From Actinopolymorpha sp. NPDC004070 (GTDB taxonomy: Bacteria > Actinomycetota > Actinomycetes > Propionibacteriales > Actinopolymorphaceae), in the NCBI RefSeq assembly GCF_040610475.1, contig NZ_JBEXMJ010000011.1, forward strand, positions 213,533-277,532: a stretch of 64,000 nt of DNA, read 5' to 3'. The notes under the pieces are model-generated. The model did no database searches. It saw only the letters and a list, made by a program, of their open reading frames with translations, and was not told the origin of the DNA. The stretch's first letter is position 1; every line of letters begins with the position of its first letter. Positions 17,917 through 26,317 of this stretch are shown in pieces. Position numbers and translations under genes: made by a program.

Positions 17917-18600
17917 TCAGGGCAGGGTACGGGCGAGCCGGAAGCCGAGGTCGTCGATCGCGAACGACGGGTGGCTGCGGCGGCGTACGGTGGCGCCGCA
18001 GCCACGTGCCTGCTCGGCCCATCCGCCACCGCGGAAGATGCGGTAGGAACCGTAGACCTCCTCGTCGTAGAGGTCCCAGCACCATTCCCAGACGTTGCCC
18101 AGCATGTCGAACAGCCCCCACGGGTTGGGCGTCTTGCCGCCGACGTCGTGTGCCAGCCCTCCGGAGTTGTCCGCGTACCACGCGATGTCGTCGAGTTCGC
18201 CGTAGCGGTATCCGGTGGTGCCCGCCTTGCAGGCGTACTGCCACTCGGCCTCGGTCGGCAGCCGGTAGCCGTCGGCCGTGCGGTCCCAGATCACCTCGCC
18301 GGTACGGGATTCACGGGAGTACGCCGGTGTGAGCCCGAACCGGCCGGAGAGCCGGTTGCACACGTCCACCGCGTCGACCCAGCTGACGTTCGTCACCGGC
18401 CGGGCACCGCTCACCGACCGATCCGGTTCCGCTCCGACGGCGGCGTGGTGAAGCTCCACCGTGACCGGCACGCTTGCCAGCAGGAAGGGCGCGAGCTCGA
18501 CCTGCCACCGGGTGCCGATCCTGTCGTCGCGCAGGTCGACCACGCCGCCGGGTATCTCGACCATCGCCGGCGCGGTCGGGTCGTCGATGGGCAGGCGCAC
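17917..18600 (-). CDS. SUMF1/formylglycine-generating-enzyme-fold protein
   Basis: A 227-residue protein of the FGE-sulfatase (SUMF1) fold: RLPTEAEWQYA, NPWGLFDMLGNVWEW, FRGGGW and the C-terminal GFRLAR are all present. In true formylglycine-generating enzymes the segment after RGGS/W holds two cysteines; here it reads RGGGWAEQARGCGA, keeping only the second. Sulfatase-activating chemistry is therefore doubtful, and the protein may belong to the broader family with other oxidative or binding roles. I chose the GTG at 18600 because an AAGGA site sits 7 bases upstream; the open frame continues to 18789 without family similarity. A type I sulfatase lies at 54.5 kb, too far away to imply co-operation. 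Confidence 0.82.
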   Translation of the reverse strand: MRLPIDDPTAPAMVEIPGGVVDLRDDRIGTRWQVELAPFLLASVPVTVELHHAAVGAEPDRSVSGARPVTNVSWVDAVDVCNRLSGRFGLTPAYSRESRTGEVIWDRTADGYRLPTEAEWQYACKAGTTGYRYGELDDIAWYADNSGGLAHDVGGKTPNPWGLFDMLGNVWEWCWDLYDEEVYGSYRIFRGGGWAEQARGCGATVRRRSHPSFAIDDLGFRLARTLP

Positions 18601-18819
18601 GTGAAGTTCCTTCGTCTGGGGGTCGGCGGGAGGCGAGCCGGGCGCCACGATATGCGGCGCCGGCTTCCGGCCGCACGCGGATTTGGACATTTGAGGACAC
18701 ACCAGCTCGGCAGTGAGCTCCACCTGCGCGACCGGGTGCATGCGGTGATCCTGACGTACGAACCGGGTTTGGTGCGGCCGGGCAACCATCCCCTGGTCGG
18801 CGGCTGACCGGCCGACTGC

Positions 18820-19194
18820 TCAGCGGGTACGCGCGGCGCAGGTGACGCAGGTCGTGGTGGCGGGGCGGATCCGCAGGCGCTCTACCGGGATGGGCCGGCC
18901 GCAGCGTTCGCACATTCCGTACGTCCCGGCGGCCATCCGCTCCAGCGCAAGGTCGAGTTGACGCAGGTGCTCGCGCGCCTGGTCCAGCAGTGCCTGCACG
19001 TGTGCGCGTTCGAACGCGGTGGAGGAGCCCTCCGGGTCGTGCTCGTCGTCGGTGGCCACCAGTGCGGCGGAGTCGACGATGCCGGTCAGGTCCCGGGTGA
19101 GGAACGCCAGCCGCTCGGTGGTGCGTTCGCGGTCCGCCTCCACCAGCGCGCGCAACTCGGCCAGGTCCTCCGCCGGCAGTCCGGGGTCACTCAT
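18820..19194 (-). CDS. TraR/DksA-type C4 zinc finger protein
   Basis: A 124-residue protein with a helical coiled-coil N-terminal region and a C-terminal four-cysteine finger (CERCGRPIPVERLRI then CVTC). DksA/TraR proteins bind in the RNA polymerase secondary channel and modulate transcription; the short actinobacterial versions are mostly uncharacterised. Its ATG overlaps the end of the TetR gene by eight bases (ATGAGTGA), so translation of the two should be coupled. Confidence 0.87.
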   Translation of the reverse strand: MSDPGLPAEDLAELRALVEADRERTTERLAFLTRDLTGIVDSAALVATDDEHDPEGSSTAFERAHVQALLDQAREHLRQLDLALERMAAGTYGMCERCGRPIPVERLRIRPATTTCVTCAARTR

Positions 19195-19813
19195 GCCGGC
19201 CGCGCCTGTCGGGTACGCCCGCCGACAACATCCTCGTGACGGTTCGCTGGTACGCCTCGAAGTCCATGTCGGGCAGCACCGCGCGGTGCAGCAGCAGTCC
19301 GTCGATCAGTGCCGCGAACACTCCGGCGGACACGACCGGGTCAGGGTGCCCGCACGCCGCCAGCCAGTCCGCGAGCCGCTGCCGGATCTCCTCGATCAGG
19401 GTGGCGAACTCCGCCCGCAGGGCGTCCTCGCGGGTGGCTGCCAGGAAGCCCTCCACCATCAGCAGCGACGCCGGGTCGGTGCCGGTGTAGGGACGCAGGA
19501 AGCCGAACAACGTGTCCACTCCGGTGCGAACGTCCCCGGCCTGGGTCAGTACGTCCACCAACTGGAACACCATCTCGCGAGCAGTCCGCATCACCGCCTC
19601 GCGCAGCAGGTCGGCCACCGAGGAGAAGTGGTAGTGCACCAGCGCCGGGTTGACGCCGGCGCGCTCGGCGACCAGCCGGGTGGAAACCGCGCCCCAGCCG
19701 ACCTCCCCGACGAGGTGGGCGGCCGCGTCCAGCAGCCTGGCCCGGGTTGCCTGGCCCCGCCCGGACGACGCCTGGCCGCGTCCGGAGGGCGCCTGCCCGC
19801 CTCTGCCGGTCAC
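19187..19813 (-). CDS. TetR-family transcriptional regulator
   Basis: A 208-residue TetR regulator. The helix-turn-helix lies near residues 25-70 (TRARLLDAAAHLV, then GVNPALVHYHFSS), followed by an all-helical ligand-binding domain. The first 20 residues contain a short SGRGQA repeat and the GTG at 19813 has poor ribosome-site spacing, so the true start may be slightly further in. Divergent from the DHA2 transporter at 19902, its probable target. The 88-base gap contains GGTCGCCTAGGACGC around a palindromic CCTAGG core (about 19855-19870), which may be the operator, though the arms are imperfect. Confidence 0.88.
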   Translation of the reverse strand: MTGRGGQAPSGRGQASSGRGQATRARLLDAAAHLVGEVGWGAVSTRLVAERAGVNPALVHYHFSSVADLLREAVMRTAREMVFQLVDVLTQAGDVRTGVDTLFGFLRPYTGTDPASLLMVEGFLAATREDALRAEFATLIEEIRQRLADWLAACGHPDPVVSAGVFAALIDGLLLHRAVLPDMDFEAYQRTVTRMLSAGVPDRRGRHE

Positions 19814-19901
19814 CTCCGCGCACCCGGGTTTCGCACGTCGCCTCCGTGATTGGTCGGTCGCCTAGGACGCTAACACGCACCCGCCCGGGTAGGACCGCAG
19901 C

Positions 19902-21293
19902 ATGACCGGGTCCGGCTCGACGCCGACACCGCACGTAGGCGCCGACGCGCCACGCCTGCGCGGCGTCCTGATCGCGGCCTCGCTGTCGATGTTCTGCGTA
20001 CAGCTGGACTTCTTCGCGCTCGCGCTCGCCGTACCCCGGATGGCACACGACCTCCAGTCCACCCCGACCGACCTGCAGTGGGTGCTGAGCGGCTACATGC
20101 TCGCCCTCGGGTCGCTGCTGGTCCTCGGCGGCCGGCTCGGTGACATCCTCGGCCGCCGGCTGGTCCTGGTGACCGGCCTCGGCGTCTTCGGCATGGCCGC
20201 GGTGCTGTGTGCGGTCGCGACCACGGCCGGCATGCTGATCGCGTTCCGGATTCTGCAGGGCGCCGGTGCGGCCCTCATCTTCCCGATGACCGTCGCCGTT
20301 CTGACCAGCACCTACCCGCCGGAACGCCGGGGCCGGGCGATCGGCCTCACCTACGGCCTGGCGGCCGTGGGGACCGCTGCCGGACCGTTCGTCGGTGGCC
20401 TGCTGACCGCCGGACCGGGATGGCGGTGGATCTTCTGGACGCTGGTGCCGTTCGTGATCGCGGCGGCGGCCGTGGTCCTCCTCAGTACGCCGGAGTCGAG
20501 GGACGAGACGGTGGCCCGCCAGGTCGACGTCACCGGGGCGGTGCTGCTCAGCGGGGGCCTGGCGCTGCTGACGTACGCCGTCGACCGGGCGCCGACGTCG
20601 GGCTGGACCTCCCCGCTCGTCCTGGTGTCGGCCGTCGTGGGGCTCGGCTTCCTCGCCGCGCTCCCGCTGGTGGAACGCCGGGTACGGCAGCCGCTGATCG
20701 ACGTCGAGCTCTTCCGCAACGCCGCGTTCGTCCTGGTCACCGCGGCCGGGACGATGGCCAACATCGCCTACGCCGGCACGGTCTTCCTGGCCACGCTGTA
20801 CCTACAGGACGTCCGCGGCCTGTCCCCGCTCACCGCCGGCCTGGTGTTCCTCGCGCTCTCCGCGGCGTCGGGCTTCGCCGGGCCGCTGGCCGGCCGGCTG
20901 GGCGAGCGCCACTCCGCGCGGGTGGTGATGACGCTCGCGAATGCCGGTGGCGGGATCGCCGTGCTCGCGTTGTCGTTCACCCGCGCCTGGCCCGCGTACG
21001 TCGTGGCCTTCTTCTGCTGCGGGCTCGGCCTCGGACTCGGCTGGTCCTTCGCCTCCATCGGAACCCAGCGGGTCGTCCGGCACGAGCGAACCGGCCAGGC
21101 CGCCGGCGTCAGCCAGACCGCGATCATCGTGATCGCCGGGCTCGCGCTCGCCGCCGCGGCCACCGCGCTGGAGCTCCTGCACGAGGCGGGCCACTCCCCG
21201 GGCGGCGCGATAGCGATCGTGCTGCGCGTGTACGCCGCCGGGCTGCTGACCTCGGCGCTCCTGCTCGGGGCGTTCGGGCGGCGGGCACGCTGA
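19902..21293 (+). CDS. MFS multidrug efflux transporter, DHA2 (14-TMS) type
   Basis: A 463-residue integral membrane protein with about 14 predicted membrane helices. It has the motif A region (GGRLGDILGRR, near residue 70) and the motif C region (GLAAVGTAAGPFVGGLL) of proton-coupled drug exporters of the EmrB/QacA type. The gene starts at an ATG 88 bases from the divergent TetR gene, an arrangement typical of a drug-inducible exporter and its repressor. The substrate is unknown. Confidence 0.9.
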   Translation: MTGSGSTPTPHVGADAPRLRGVLIAASLSMFCVQLDFFALALAVPRMAHDLQSTPTDLQWVLSGYMLALGSLLVLGGRLGDILGRRLVLVTGLGVFGMAAVLCAVATTAGMLIAFRILQGAGAALIFPMTVAVLTSTYPPERRGRAIGLTYGLAAVGTAAGPFVGGLLTAGPGWRWIFWTLVPFVIAAAAVVLLSTPESRDETVARQVDVTGAVLLSGGLALLTYAVDRAPTSGWTSPLVLVSAVVGLGFLAALPLVERRVRQPLIDVELFRNAAFVLVTAAGTMANIAYAGTVFLATLYLQDVRGLSPLTAGLVFLALSAASGFAGPLAGRLGERHSARVVMTLANAGGGIAVLALSFTRAWPAYVVAFFCCGLGLGLGWSFASIGTQRVVRHERTGQAAGVSQTAIIVIAGLALAAAATALELLHEAGHSPGGAIAIVLRVYAAGLLTSALLLGAFGRRAR

Positions 21294-21323
21294 GCCCGGC
21301 GGACCCGCCGGTACCGTGTCGGG

Positions 21324-21800
21324 GTGACCGATCGATTCCAGGTGGTCCCCGCCGCGTACGTGATGTTCCGCCGCACCGTGGACGGCGCCGAGCAGGTGCT
21401 CCTCCAGCTACGCCAGGGCACCGGCTACATGGACGACCACTGGGCGATGGCCGCGGCCGGGCACGTCGAGGACGGCGAGTCGGTGTTCGAGGCGGCGTGC
21501 CGGGAAGCGCAGGAAGAGCTGGCGGTGAAGATCGAGCCGGCCGACCTCGTACCGCTCACCGCCATGCACCGCACCGGACGCACCGGCGACCCGATCGACG
21601 AGCGGGTCGACTTCTTCCTGCAGTGCCGCGCCTGGACCGGCGAGCCCCACCTGGTGGAGCCGGACAAGGCCGCCGACCTGCGGTGGTTCCCGCTGGACGA
21701 CCTGCCCGACCCGGTCGTACCCCACGAGTTGTTCGTCCTGGACCGCGTACGCGCGGGTGGCATCGACGCCGTGGTCAGCTTCGGGTTCACCGGGCGCTAG
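21324..21800 (+). CDS. Nudix hydrolase
   Basis: A 158-residue protein with a Nudix box starting at GHVEDGESVFEAACREAQEEL. The RE..EE metal-binding core is intact, but the Gly normally in EExG is Ala. Nudix enzymes cleave nucleoside diphosphates linked to another group; the substrate is not predictable. The GTG start is preceded by a GTCGGG sequence. It follows the exporter by 30 bases and could be read through from it. Confidence 0.88.
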   Translation: MTDRFQVVPAAYVMFRRTVDGAEQVLLQLRQGTGYMDDHWAMAAAGHVEDGESVFEAACREAQEELAVKIEPADLVPLTAMHRTGRTGDPIDERVDFFLQCRAWTGEPHLVEPDKAADLRWFPLDDLPDPVVPHELFVLDRVRAGGIDAVVSFGFTGR

Positions 21801-21884
21801 AAACGTCACCGCCAGGCCCGCCGTCGACCGGAACGACGGCGCCGCACACGTACGCGTAGACGGACCGGAACCGCACCCAGAGTG

Positions 21885-22142
21885 TCAGCCGATCAGGCCG
21901 GTGGCGAGGTCGACGTACGCCTGCTTGGCCTGCGCCGAACTCATCCCGCTGACCGACGCCCACGCGTCGTGCTTGGCCCGCCCGACCGGGTTGGTGAAGC
22001 CTGGCCGCTTGCCGTCGACATCGCCGATCGTCGCCTGCTTGTACAACGCGTACAGCCGCAGCTTGACGTCGTTGCCCGGGTCCACCCCGAGCGCGGCCAC
22101 CGCCTTCACGGCGCCGGTGAAGTCGGTCTCCAGGTCGCTCAT
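21885..22142 (-). CDS. acyl-CoA-binding protein (ACBP)
   Basis: An 85-residue stand-alone acyl-CoA-binding protein. The family signature is clear: KLRLYALYKQATIGD, then KRPGF and GRAKHDAWASVSGMS, the residues forming the four-helix acyl-CoA pocket. It should buffer long-chain acyl-CoA in the cytoplasm. ACBPs are eukaryotic in origin but recur in some bacteria, including actinomycetes. The ATG at 22142 has a GGGGAGG site five to six bases upstream; the frame is open to 22157. Confidence 0.9.
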   Translation of the reverse strand: MSDLETDFTGAVKAVAALGVDPGNDVKLRLYALYKQATIGDVDGKRPGFTNPVGRAKHDAWASVSGMSSAQAKQAYVDLATGLIG

Positions 22143-22292
22143 CCCGCACCTCCCCATCCGGGACGGTGTCGCCCCGCTCCACCGGTCTATGCCCCGTCAC
22201 GGCCGCGCGCAACGGCTTCCGGGGTCTTCGGCCAGATGTTCCGGCCGGGTTTCCCGGTCGTCGTCGCGCGCGGCGCGCGGGTCATGAGGGTG

Positions 22293-23306
22293 TCAGCGGA
22301 CGGAGACGCGGGCGCCGCCCTCGCCGGCCGAACGGTAGATCGCCTCGCTCAGCTCGGCCACCGCGATGCCGGCTGCGGGCGGTGCCTCGTTGACGGCCTC
22401 GCCGCGGATCGAGGCCAGCAGGGCCTCGTGGATCTCCGGGGGTTCGGGGAGGTTCACCGGCTGCACGAGCTCATCGCCGCGGTAGTGCACCACCCGGCCG
22501 GTCCGCCACGGGTGCTGCGGGTCGGCCTCGTACCGCAGCAGGCCGTTCGTGCCGGAGACGGCGACGTTCTCCATCCAGGTGGTGGCCAGGTCGCCCACCA
22601 CGTGGAGCTGGCCCTGGACGCCACCGGCGAACGACACCGTCGCCGAGGTGTTGATGTCCACCGGCGAACCGGCGTTGTCGACCAACGCCGAGACGGTCTC
22701 CACCGGCTTGCCGACCAGCCACAACAGCATGTCGGCGAGGTGGGAGCCTGAGTCCATCAGCATGCCGCCGCCGGACAGGGCGGGGTCCTGACGCCAGGTT
22801 CCGACGGTGTTCTTCAGCCAGCGCTGGCCGACCGACACCATGATCGATCGCAGCTCGCCGAGCTCACCGGAGGCGATGACGTCGCGCATGTAGCGGTACG
22901 CCGGGTCGAACCGCCGCTGGTAGCGCACCATGACGGTCACCCCGGCCGTGGCCGCGGCGGACTCGATCTCCCGCGCGTGCGCCGGGTCGCAGGTCAGCGG
23001 CTTCTCGCACAGCACGTGCAGGTTGCGCTTGATCGCCCCCATCACGATCGGGTGGTGCAGGGTGTGCGGGGTCACCACGGTGAGCGCCTGCACCTCGACC
23101 CCGGCGTCGTACAGCTGCTCCACGTCGGCGTACGACGGTACGTCGGCGACGGCGGGCACCCGGGTACGGAAGCTCGCGAGGTTGCGCTCACTCGGGTCGA
23201 CCAACGCCACGATCTCGAAGTCGGCGAGGTTGGCCAGCGCCAGCGCGTGACCGGTCGCCGCACCTCCACAACCGACCACAGCGACCTTCAGCCTGCTCAC
23301 GTCCAT
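22293..23306 (-). CDS. Gfo/Idh/MocA-family oxidoreductase
   Basis: A 337-residue NAD(P)-dependent dehydrogenase. The Rossmann motif is VAVVGCGGAATGHAL at residues 6-20, the family EKP motif appears as CEKPLTCD near 95, and a C-terminal substrate/dimer domain follows. Substrates of this family are sugars, inositols and similar polyols. The ATG at 23306 has a GGGAGG site four bases before it. It lies about 150 bases downstream of the PhyH-type dioxygenase on the same strand and may share its promoter. Confidence 0.9.
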   Translation of the reverse strand: MDVSRLKVAVVGCGGAATGHALALANLADFEIVALVDPSERNLASFRTRVPAVADVPSYADVEQLYDAGVEVQALTVVTPHTLHHPIVMGAIKRNLHVLCEKPLTCDPAHAREIESAAATAGVTVMVRYQRRFDPAYRYMRDVIASGELGELRSIMVSVGQRWLKNTVGTWRQDPALSGGGMLMDSGSHLADMLLWLVGKPVETVSALVDNAGSPVDINTSATVSFAGGVQGQLHVVGDLATTWMENVAVSGTNGLLRYEADPQHPWRTGRVVHYRGDELVQPVNLPEPPEIHEALLASIRGEAVNEAPPAAGIAVAELSEAIYRSAGEGGARVSVR

Positions 23307-23454
23307 GCCTCCCAGCGGTGCGGATTCTGTTTCCGCACCCGACCCTTCCACACCGGCCCGGACGGGGCGGAACCCTTATCCGGGAACGGACAACGGCTCG
23401 GCGGCCCGTCAGGGCTCGGCTACGGAGGGGCAGATCGCCGGGTGCTCGGCCGTC

Positions 23455-24258
23455 CTAGCGTGACGCCGGCCGAGCCGCGCGTGACCACACGACCGGGAAC
23501 GCCTCGTCGGTCATCAGCTCGCCGTCGCCGACGGTGACGAACCTCTTCATGATGTGCTCCCCGGCCGCGACGTAGCGGGTGTCGTCACCCATCACGTGCA
23601 TCGCGATCGCCCGGCGCGGGCGGTTGCTGGTGTTGCCGTGGGAGCCGTGCCAGGTCAGCGAGTGGTGGAAGTGCACCTCGCCCTTGGCGACCGGCCGCAG
23701 GACCACCTCGACCGGGTTTCCGTCGTACGTCTCGGGCAGGGCCGGGTCGTCCTCGGTGCGCCGCAGGAAGTCCATCTGGTCACCCCACCGGTGGGAGCCG
23801 CGCACCATGCTCATGCAGCCGTTGGTCTCGTCCACGTCGTCCAGCGCGACCCACGCGGTGACCTGGGTGTCCGGGGTCAGGATCGGCCACAGCGGAGCGT
23901 CCTGGTGCCAGTGCAGCAGACCACCCTGCTCGGCCGGCTTGTACTGGATCTGGTCGTGCCACACCCGCAGCTCGCCGGCGCCGCTGAGCTGGGCCAGCTC
24001 CTCGGTGATCGTCGGGTGGTGGATCAACCGCTCGAACGCCGGGCTGGCCTGCCAGATGTTCACGATCTGCCAGATGGGCCGTTCCTCGGTCCCGAGGTTG
24101 GCGAGCTGGACCGGCTTCGGCACGTCGGTGCGGTCGCGCTGGTCGATGACGCGCTCCATCTCCGCGCGCAGCTCGTCGACCTCCACGTCGTCGAGCACCC
24201 GCGAACCCTTCACGAACCCGTCGGCGCGAAAGCGCGCCACCTGCTCCTGCGTCAGCAT
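23455..24258 (-). CDS. phytanoyl-CoA dioxygenase (PhyH) family protein
   Basis: A 267-residue Fe(II)/2-oxoglutarate oxygenase. The iron ligands are visible as HWHQD and a distal His in TWHGSHGNTS, followed by the Arg of SNRPRRAIAMH that would bind 2-oxoglutarate. Members hydroxylate small molecules; the substrate is unknown. The ATG at 24258 has an AGGAG site about nine bases upstream. Paired with a downstream Gfo/Idh oxidoreductase, suggesting a small catabolic operon divergent from a cytochrome P450. Confidence 0.88.
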   Translation of the reverse strand: MLTQEQVARFRADGFVKGSRVLDDVEVDELRAEMERVIDQRDRTDVPKPVQLANLGTEERPIWQIVNIWQASPAFERLIHHPTITEELAQLSGAGELRVWHDQIQYKPAEQGGLLHWHQDAPLWPILTPDTQVTAWVALDDVDETNGCMSMVRGSHRWGDQMDFLRRTEDDPALPETYDGNPVEVVLRPVAKGEVHFHHSLTWHGSHGNTSNRPRRAIAMHVMGDDTRYVAAGEHIMKRFVTVGDGELMTDEAFPVVWSRAARPASR

Positions 24259-24393
24259 GCTGAGGATCTCCTGACCCTGTTCGCGGCGGCGCGGCCGGCG
24301 TGCCTGCGCGCCCGCGTGCTGCCCGCACACGGCCCGCCGCCGCATCCGTTCTGGTTACGCCTTATGCGCAACGTGTCGCGGCAACGCCGGAAT

Positions 24394-24399
24394 TGTCAA
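24394..24399 (-). promoter_or_regulatory. candidate -35 element of the PhyH promoter
   Basis: A perfect TTGACA hexamer on the minus strand, in the 254-base gap between the divergent PhyH and P450 genes. I see no good -10 at standard spacing, so the promoter assignment is weak. Confidence 0.3.
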
Positions 24400-24512
24400 G
24401 CGCCGTTCAGGGTTCGGACCGAGTTGGCCGCCTCCGGGAGGGCCCGGGAAGCGGGACCAGTAGCCGTTGACCCGCGCGAGGCGGGGGCGGACGCTGGTGG
24501 GGAGGGGGAACG

Positions 24513-25727
24513 ATGACCACAGTCACCGACACCTGGGCGACCCATCCGGACCAGTTCTGGCTACGCGGGCAGGCGCCACCGACGGTGGTGGAGTACGCCG
24601 AGAAGCTCGGATTCTGGAAGGTGTACGGCTATCCCGAGGCGGTACGCATCCTCGCCGACCCGCGGACGTTCTCCTCCGACACCAGCCGCTTCGTACCCCG
24701 CCAGGACTTCGTCGAGGGCAACCTGCCGACGATGGACCCGCCGGAGCACCACAAGCTCCGCAAGCTGGTCAGCCGGGCGTTCACGCCGAAGGTCGTGGCG
24801 GATCTCGAACCCCGCCTCGCCGAGCTGACCAACGACCTGCTCGACCAGGTGGGAGCCGACGGGACAGACGGCGGCCGGACGGACGGCCGGATGGAGCTGG
24901 TCGCGGACCTCGCCTATCCGCTTCCGGTCACCGTCATCGCCGAACTCCTCGGCGTTCCCAGCAGCGACCGGCACCTGTTCAAGCAGTGGGTGGACGGTGC
25001 GTTCAACAGCTCCGAGCAGTTCTCCCTGGTCGAGCCGAGCGAGCGGCAGCGGCGCGCCATGGACCAGGCGTTCGAGCAGCTGCACCACCTCACCGACTAC
25101 CTCGGCGAGCACGCCGCCGAACGACGCCGGCACCCGCGGGAGGACCTGCTCACCAAACTCGTCGAGGCCGAGGTGGACGGCGAGCGCCTCAGCGACACCG
25201 CGGTGGTCAACTTCGCCAACGTGCTGCTGATCGCCGGGCACATCACCACCACCATGCTCCTCGGCAACACGGTCCTGTGCCTGGACGCCCACCCGGACGC
25301 CGCCGCCCGGGTGCGTGCCGACCGGTCCCTGGTGCCGGCGGCCATCGAGGAGTCGCTGCGGTTCCTCAGCCCGTTCGCCGCCCTCGCCCGGGTGCCCACC
25401 ACCGACGTCGAGCTGGGCGGATCGCCGATCCCGGCCGGCCAGATGGTGATGGTGGTGCTGGCCGCCGCCAACCGGGACCCGCGGCAGTTCACCGACCCGA
25501 ACGTCTTCGACCCGGCCCGCGATCCCAACCCGCACCTGGCGTTCGGGCGCGGCATCCACTTCTGCATCGGGGCTCCGCTGGCTCGCCTGGAGGGCCGGGT
25601 CGCGCTGAACATCCTGCTGGACAGGCTCCCGCACCTGCGGACCGACCCGGACGAGCCGCCGACGTTCCTGCCGTCCCCGAACCTCACCGGCGTACGGACA
25701 CTGCCTCTCCTGCTCGACCCGCGTTAG
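24513..25727 (+). CDS. cytochrome P450
   Basis: A 404-residue soluble bacterial P450. The I-helix oxygen-binding motif AGHITT, the K-helix ExxR (EESLR) and the heme loop FGRGIHFCIG with Cys351 are all intact. It hydroxylates an unknown organic substrate using a separate ferredoxin and reductase, neither of which is adjacent. The ATG has a GGGGAGGGGGAACG ribosome site. Its TAG stop overlaps the TAA stop of the convergent Nudix gene by two bases. Confidence 0.93.
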   Translation: MTTVTDTWATHPDQFWLRGQAPPTVVEYAEKLGFWKVYGYPEAVRILADPRTFSSDTSRFVPRQDFVEGNLPTMDPPEHHKLRKLVSRAFTPKVVADLEPRLAELTNDLLDQVGADGTDGGRTDGRMELVADLAYPLPVTVIAELLGVPSSDRHLFKQWVDGAFNSSEQFSLVEPSERQRRAMDQAFEQLHHLTDYLGEHAAERRRHPREDLLTKLVEAEVDGERLSDTAVVNFANVLLIAGHITTTMLLGNTVLCLDAHPDAAARVRADRSLVPAAIEESLRFLSPFAALARVPTTDVELGGSPIPAGQMVMVVLAAANRDPRQFTDPNVFDPARDPNPHLAFGRGIHFCIGAPLARLEGRVALNILLDRLPHLRTDPDEPPTFLPSPNLTGVRTLPLLLDPR

Positions 25728-26317
25728 CGCTCGACCCGCAGGGCGGCGTTCACGAACGCGAGCGAGATCGGCGACAAGTCCAGCGTGACGATCTCCCCGG
25801 CGTCGGCGAGGAAGGTGCCGAGCTCCCACCCGTCGAGGTCGGCCCAGTCCTCACCGGTGTCGACCGCCCGGGTGCGCGCGACACCCGAGTAGATCAGCTG
25901 CAGGAAGTCCGGGTGCGGATAGGGATGGCCCGGCGGAGCGCCGACGAGGCGTTGCAGATGAAGAAAGCCCAGCGGGTGAAGGGATTCCGGGTCCAGGTGC
26001 CAGCCGGTCTCCTCGTACACCTCACGAACGGCGGTCTGCGGTGGGGTCTCGCCCGGCTCCGGGCGCCCACCGGGAAGTGCGTGGAGCTCACCGGGCACCC
26101 GGCACACCACGAACTTTCCGTCCACCCGCACCACGCACCGGATCGAGCTCACCAGCTCCGCGATCGGAGGAACCCCGACGTAGGCGGACACCCGTAACGG
26201 CAGCGTCCCGTTGGCCCACACGTCGTTCGTCGTGACCACCGGGGTATGGCGTGCGAGGAGTGCGATCAGGTCCGGATGGCGCTCACCGAAGCCGGGCCGC
26301 ACGCCGCGACCGCTCAC
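25724..26317 (-). CDS. Nudix hydrolase
   Basis: A 197-residue protein with a complete Nudix box (GGRPEPGETPPQTAVREVYEETGW). The N-terminal 60 residues are not part of the core fold. I chose the GTG at 26317 because it overlaps the stop of the upstream glycosidase-like gene by four bases (GTGA); an alternative GTG lies at 26302. Coupling to a secreted carbohydrate enzyme may be accidental. The substrate is not predictable. Confidence 0.85.
   Translation of the reverse strand: MSGRGVRPGFGERHPDLIALLARHTPVVTTNDVWANGTLPLRVSAYVGVPPIAELVSSIRCVVRVDGKFVVCRVPGELHALPGGRPEPGETPPQTAVREVYEETGWHLDPESLHPLGFLHLQRLVGAPPGHPYPHPDFLQLIYSGVARTRAVDTGEDWADLDGWELGTFLADAGEIVTLDLSPISLAFVNAALRVER

Noticed and set aside
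17528..18046. A 172-codon + strand frame between the HNH and SUMF1-like genes
   Set aside because: No family match or ribosome site, and the second half is antisense to the SUMF1-like gene.
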